Of a DNA stretch of 64,000 bases, positions 60,974-64,000 are shown one piece after another. Location: positions 1-64,000 of the forward strand of contig CAYGDY010000011.1 in the NCBI GenBank assembly GCA_964348795.1, in the 5' to 3' direction. Under the pieces are notes generated by a model. The model did not search any database. It had not been told where the DNA came from and worked only from the letters and a program-made list of their open reading frames with translations. Made by a program: the position numbers and the translations under genes. This DNA is from JADLAT01 sp964348795. GTDB taxonomy: Bacteria; Pseudomonadota; Alphaproteobacteria; Micavibrionales; Micavibrionaceae. Position 1 is the first letter of the stretch; each line of letters opens with the position of its first letter.

Positions 60974-61741
60974 TCAAAGCGAAAACCCAAGGAAAGAAGA
61001 CTGCGTTTTTTCCGCCATCTTCACCGGCGGGCCAGCGGGGAAAAAGTGATAGCTTATCCCGTCCACCCGCACAATGGGCGGGACTTTGGTTTCCTCGAAC
61101 AGATCATACCCGATCTTGAGGGATTGCCAGAAAGAGGCCCATTCACTGTCCGCATGGGCGGCCATTTTCTCAGGCGTCATCTGGAACGGGAAAATATGCA
61201 CCGGCACGGTTTTTTGCCCATGCCGCATGGCATTATCCGCAATCAGATAAATCTGCTCGACTGACTCGTCCGTCATGGCGTAACACCCGATGGACGCACA
61301 GCCGCCATGGATCATCAGCGCGCTCCCCGTATAACCGTGCGCCTTGTCATAGGCATTGGGATAGCCCAGATTGAATGCCAGATGATGTCCACTATTGGGG
61401 TTCATCTGTTCGGGTGCAATGGCGTAAAATCCTTCAGGCGCCTGTTTGTCCCCTTCGGCGAGTTTGGGTCCAAGATGACCAGAAAAATTACAGATGGGGT
61501 AGGTTTTAAAAAGGGCATATTGCCCAGAATGATTGGCTTTTAACCAGACCTCCAGCACATTTTCTTCCTTGAAAATCCGGAAATATACGGGCTGACCCAG
61601 CCTAAAATCATGGGTTTCCAGCTCACGTGCCAGAAACATTTGCCTGAGCGCCCGCACCTGCTCCAAAACACGGGAGGTCGGCATAAAAGACGTGCAAGAG
61701 GCCAGAAACACAAGACACAACAGAAAAACGACTCGAATCAT
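60974..61741 (-). CDS. L,D-transpeptidase (YafK-like), lipoprotein
   Basis: 255 residues with a signal peptide and possible lipobox (LASC). The YkuD active site is HGGCASIGCYAMTD, with the catalytic cysteine in IGCY. The other blocks NLGYPNAYDKAHG and the start of the domain near VYFRIFKEE resemble YafK/DpaA-type enzymes, which in E. coli act on links between peptidoglycan and Braun lipoprotein. May either form or release DAP-linked crosslinks in the periplasm; the sequence does not decide. Confidence 0.9.
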   Translation of the reverse strand: MIRVVFLLCLVFLASCTSFMPTSRVLEQVRALRQMFLARELETHDFRLGQPVYFRIFKEENVLEVWLKANHSGQYALFKTYPICNFSGHLGPKLAEGDKQAPEGFYAIAPEQMNPNSGHHLAFNLGYPNAYDKAHGYTGSALMIHGGCASIGCYAMTDESVEQIYLIADNAMRHGQKTVPVHIFPFQMTPEKMAAHADSEWASFWQSLKIGYDLFEETKVPPIVRVDGISYHFFPAGPPVKMAEKTQSSFLGFSL

Positions 61742-61744
61742 TCA

Positions 61745-62449
61745 TTATAATAACCCGAGACTTTTGAAACTTGAAGTCCCGCCGCGTGAAACTATCACAT
61801 GATCGTGAATGACAATCCCGAACGGCTCGCCGGCCCGTACAATCTGGCGCGTCATGTCAATATCGGCCTGCGAGGGCTTGGCTTCGCCGCTGGGGTGATT
61901 ATGCACCAAAATCAGGGCGGTAGCGCCCAGATCCAGCGCACGTTTGAAGATTTCGCGCGGATAGGCCGCCGTCTGGTCCACTGTGCCGGAGTGCTGGATT
62001 TCATCGGCGATCAGCTGGTTTTTCCGGTTCAGGAACAGCACGCGGAAATGCTCCCGCGTTTCGTGCGCCATGGTGGTCATGCAGTAATCCATGAGCTTGT
62101 CCCATGAACTCATCACGGGTTTGAGAAGGAGCTCCCGCTTCATCATCCGGTGCGCGGTGGCGGTGATGGCTTTGAGGGCAATGGCGGTATTCTCGCTCAC
62201 GCCGTCCACCTTCATCAGCTCCTCGGCACTGGCCCCGAGCAGACTGGGTAAATCCCCGAACCGCGCCAGCAAGGTTTTGGCGAGCGGTTTGACATCCCTG
62301 CGGGGAATCGCCATAAACAAAACCAGCTCCAGCAATTCGTAGTCCTGCAGGGCCTCCGGCCCGTTCTCCAAAAACCGCGCCCGCAGGCGGTCACGATGCC
62401 CGTGATAATGGGGTTCTTCAGATTTGGTCTGTTGCGCGGTTTGTGTCAT
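61745..62449 (-). CDS. radC: DNA repair protein RadC (JAB domain)
   Basis: 234 residues. N-terminal helix-hairpin-helix part (about 20-90), then the JAB/MPN domain with HNHPSGEAKPSQAD near residues 184-197, carrying the metal ligands. The family is widespread but its role in repair is uncertain. ATG 62449 is chosen over the TTG upstream. The location downstream of map is common in alphaproteobacteria; a repeat-filled gap separates the two. Confidence 0.93.
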   Translation of the reverse strand: MTQTAQQTKSEEPHYHGHRDRLRARFLENGPEALQDYELLELVLFMAIPRRDVKPLAKTLLARFGDLPSLLGASAEELMKVDGVSENTAIALKAITATAHRMMKRELLLKPVMSSWDKLMDYCMTTMAHETREHFRVLFLNRKNQLIADEIQHSGTVDQTAAYPREIFKRALDLGATALILVHNHPSGEAKPSQADIDMTRQIVRAGEPFGIVIHDHVIVSRGGTSSFKSLGLL

Positions 62450-62478
62450 GTTTTGTACTTCATTTTCCAATTCTTTTT

Positions 62479-62630
62479 CGTCATCGCGAGACTGCGTAAG
62501 CGGTCGTGGCGATCCAGAAAAGTAAGGCTGGATTGCCGCGTTGCCTTCGGCTCGCGATGACGACGGGAAAAAACTTCGTATCTTCGTTTCTTCGCGTTAA
62601 AAAAGATCCCTCGACTACGCTCGGGATGAC
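62479..62630. repeat. Family A element next to a half family C element
   Basis: A full family A palindrome at 62479-62562 (CGTCATCGCGAGACTGCG ... GGCGATCCAG / CTGGATTGCC ... GCTCGCGATGACG) is followed by CTTCGTATCTTCGTTTCTTCG, a family E-like stretch, and by AGATCCCTCGACTACGCTCGGGATGAC (right half of family C; 62603-62630). They fill the gap between map and radC. Confidence 0.8.
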
Positions 62631-62638
62631 AGCGTATT

Positions 62639-63481
62639 TTAACCCCCATAAGGCGGCTTGGTATACCCCTTGGGCGAAAGCGTAAAAATTTCAAAACCTG
62701 TTTCCGTGACGGCAAGCGAATGCTCGAACTGCGCGGAGAGCGAACGGTCCCGCGTTACGGCTGTCCACCCGTCATTCAGCACTTTTGTACGGTGATCGGA
62801 CCCCGCATTGATCATCGGCTCTATAGTGAAAAACATGCCAGGCTCCAGCACGGTACCGCGCCCTTTTTGCCCGATATGCATGACAGAGGGCGGCGCGTGA
62901 AACACCTTGCCCAGCCCATGCCCGCAAAAATCGGTGACCACCGAAAACCGCTCGGCCTCCGCATAGCTTTGAATGGCATAGCCAATATCGCCCAGCGTCG
63001 CGCCCGGTTTGACAACCTCGATCCCGCGCATCAGGCAATCATACGTCACATCGATCAGGCGTTTGGCCTTCACGGGCACTTTCCCCACGCCATACATGCG
63101 GGAGGTATCGCCGTGCCAACCATTCAAAATCACCGTCACATCGATATTCACAATATCCCCGTCCATCAGCTTTTTATCAGACGGAATCCCGTGGCAGACC
63201 ACATGGTTGATCGAGGTACAAATGGATTTTGGGAACGGCACGCGGTCATGCGCCCCGCCATAGCCCAGCGGCGCGGGGATCGCCCCCGCCTGCTCCGTCA
63301 TTTTTCGGCAAAGCTGGTCAAGATGCTCTGTCGTGACGCCCACCTGCACATGCTCTGTGATCATATCAAGCACTTCAGCGGCCAATTTTCCGGCAGACCG
63401 CATCCCTGCAAAATCTTCCGGCCCGTGAAGCTCAATTCCCTCGCGGGTAAAACTATTGGATTTTTTTTGTAACTGTGTCAT
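62639..63481 (-). CDS. map: Methionine aminopeptidase, type I
   Basis: Removes the initiator methionine from nascent proteins. 280 residues with all five metal ligands in context: two Asp (NIDVTVIL and HGDTSRMY), His in GHGLGKVFHAPP, Glu in FTIEPM and Glu in FEHSLAV. Slightly longer than the E. coli enzyme owing to an N-terminal extension of about 15 residues. GGAAG lies before the ATG. Confidence 0.97.
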   Translation of the reverse strand: MTQLQKKSNSFTREGIELHGPEDFAGMRSAGKLAAEVLDMITEHVQVGVTTEHLDQLCRKMTEQAGAIPAPLGYGGAHDRVPFPKSICTSINHVVCHGIPSDKKLMDGDIVNIDVTVILNGWHGDTSRMYGVGKVPVKAKRLIDVTYDCLMRGIEVVKPGATLGDIGYAIQSYAEAERFSVVTDFCGHGLGKVFHAPPSVMHIGQKGRGTVLEPGMFFTIEPMINAGSDHRTKVLNDGWTAVTRDRSLSAQFEHSLAVTETGFEIFTLSPKGYTKPPYGG

Positions 63482-63594
63482 CGGACTTCCGGTATTGTGT
63501 TGCGCCTGTTGAACACATCATAGAGAAGTCCCATGGAAAACCCAAGCCATAAAAAACCTGTGACCCGTCATGACAGCCTCTCGGGACGACCCCT

Positions 63595-64000
63595 TTACGG
63601 ATGGGTACAGTGCAAAGCCCCGCTGTCGACCTCTTGCCGGCATACAACACTGTGCACGGGCGTTTTGGTCTGCGCCCGCAACTGCGCCATCTGCGTGCCT
63701 CTGGCACGCAGGGCCTCGTCAATTGTCTTTTGCACAACGGAGCGCTCTGCACGGGGATAGGTTTCCCCGTCATAGATCTCGCGTAAAACCTCCACCACGG
63801 CCCAATCCGGCGCGCCCTGTTCCGGCGCAGGCATTTTCGCTACAATGGCTTTCACCTCATCCTGTACAAACCGGTTCCAGAGATCGGATTCTTTGATCTT
63901 AAGATCAGCCAGAGTCTGAACGGCCTGTTGCTGAATTTCCGGCATTTCGCTCTTGATCAAATTCAACAATTCTTTTGTGTAAACAGGATCTGAATCAGGA
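63595..64000 (-). CDS. Hypothetical protein, C-terminal part (runs off the window)
   Basis: The frame enters from the right edge without a start and ends at TAA 63595-63597, giving at least 134 residues. It is a charged, mainly helical segment (ELLNLIKSEMPEIQQQAV, VVQKTIDEALRARGTQ) with a short Cys/His-containing tail. The family cannot be recognised from the C-terminus alone. It lies 113 bases before map on the same strand. Confidence 0.65.
   Translation of the reverse strand, partial: PDSDPVYTKELLNLIKSEMPEIQQQAVQTLADLKIKESDLWNRFVQDEVKAIVAKMPAPEQGAPDWAVVEVLREIYDGETYPRAERSVVQKTIDEALRARGTQMAQLRAQTKTPVHSVVCRQEVDSGALHCTHP

Noticed and set aside
18100..62700. CRISPR array made of the recurring palindromes
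   Set aside because: The copies are dispersed kilobases apart, differ in sequence, and there are no regular spacers or cas genes.

Overview
The window looks like a chromosomal segment of a Gram-negative alphaproteobacterium. The evidence is a meso-DAP type murE, lipid II and outer-membrane lipoprotein genes, gmhA for LPS heptose, the xseB-ispA-dxs order, a serS-pcm-nlpD order, an rnpB of the class A type beside the division cluster, and promoters of the form TTGNNN-N17-TAnnnT. Housekeeping genes are moderately GC-rich; several hypothetical genes are clearly AT-richer. The genus cannot be told from the sequence alone. About twenty short palindromic elements lie between genes, in at least three sequence families that each end in GTCAT...ATGAC.

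Layout. 0-2 kb: an orphan gene with a Ser10 tract, a beta-carbonic anhydrase and a GNAT acetyltransferase. 2-12 kb: a tightly overlapping minus-strand division and cell-wall operon (rsmH-ftsL-ftsI-murE-unknown-mraY-murD-ftsW-murG), with a 146-residue protein where murF usually sits and without the usual murC-murB-ddl-ftsQAZ tail. 12.1-12.5 kb: RNase P RNA, divergent from that operon. 12.6-17.6 kb: amidase, msrA, small envelope proteins and lepA. 17.6-20.4 kb: accessory genes, including a gene with an in-frame stop, a ribbon-helix-helix protein and an SEC-C protein. 20.5-28.2 kb: amtB, a hydrolase, and a second wall cluster with a membrane-anchored MurF-like ligase, murB (carrying an in-frame palindromic insertion) and murC. 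28.4-33.2 kb: an nlpD-like gene, pcm, two small-gene transcription units where surE is often found, and serS. 33.5-36 kb: an N-formylglutamate amidohydrolase-like gene, lipB and tRNA-Leu(GAG). 36.2-41.6 kb: a patch of lineage-specific paralogues and tiny duplicated genes around maeB. 41.8-47.2 kb: mgtE, acyltransferases and a class A PBP. 47.2-52.7 kb: rnhA, a P-loop protein, ispH, sppA and a HAD hydrolase. 52.8-58 kb: dxs, two orphan genes, ispA and xseB. 58-64 kb: a phosphoesterase, gmhA, lipoproteins, an L,D-transpeptidase, radC, map and a truncated gene at the edge.

Working together. Most recognisable genes serve cell-wall growth. ispH, dxs and ispA supply isoprenoids for the lipid carrier; murB, C, D, E, F-like, mraY and murG make lipid II; ftsW, ftsI and the class A PBP polymerise it; the amidase, the NlpD-like factor and the L,D-transpeptidase remodel it. 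The parts most worth further work are the palindromic elements (one now inside murB), the duplicated tiny genes with copied promoters near 40 kb, the two self-contained small transcription units near 31 kb, and the leader of dxs, which holds five inverted repeats.
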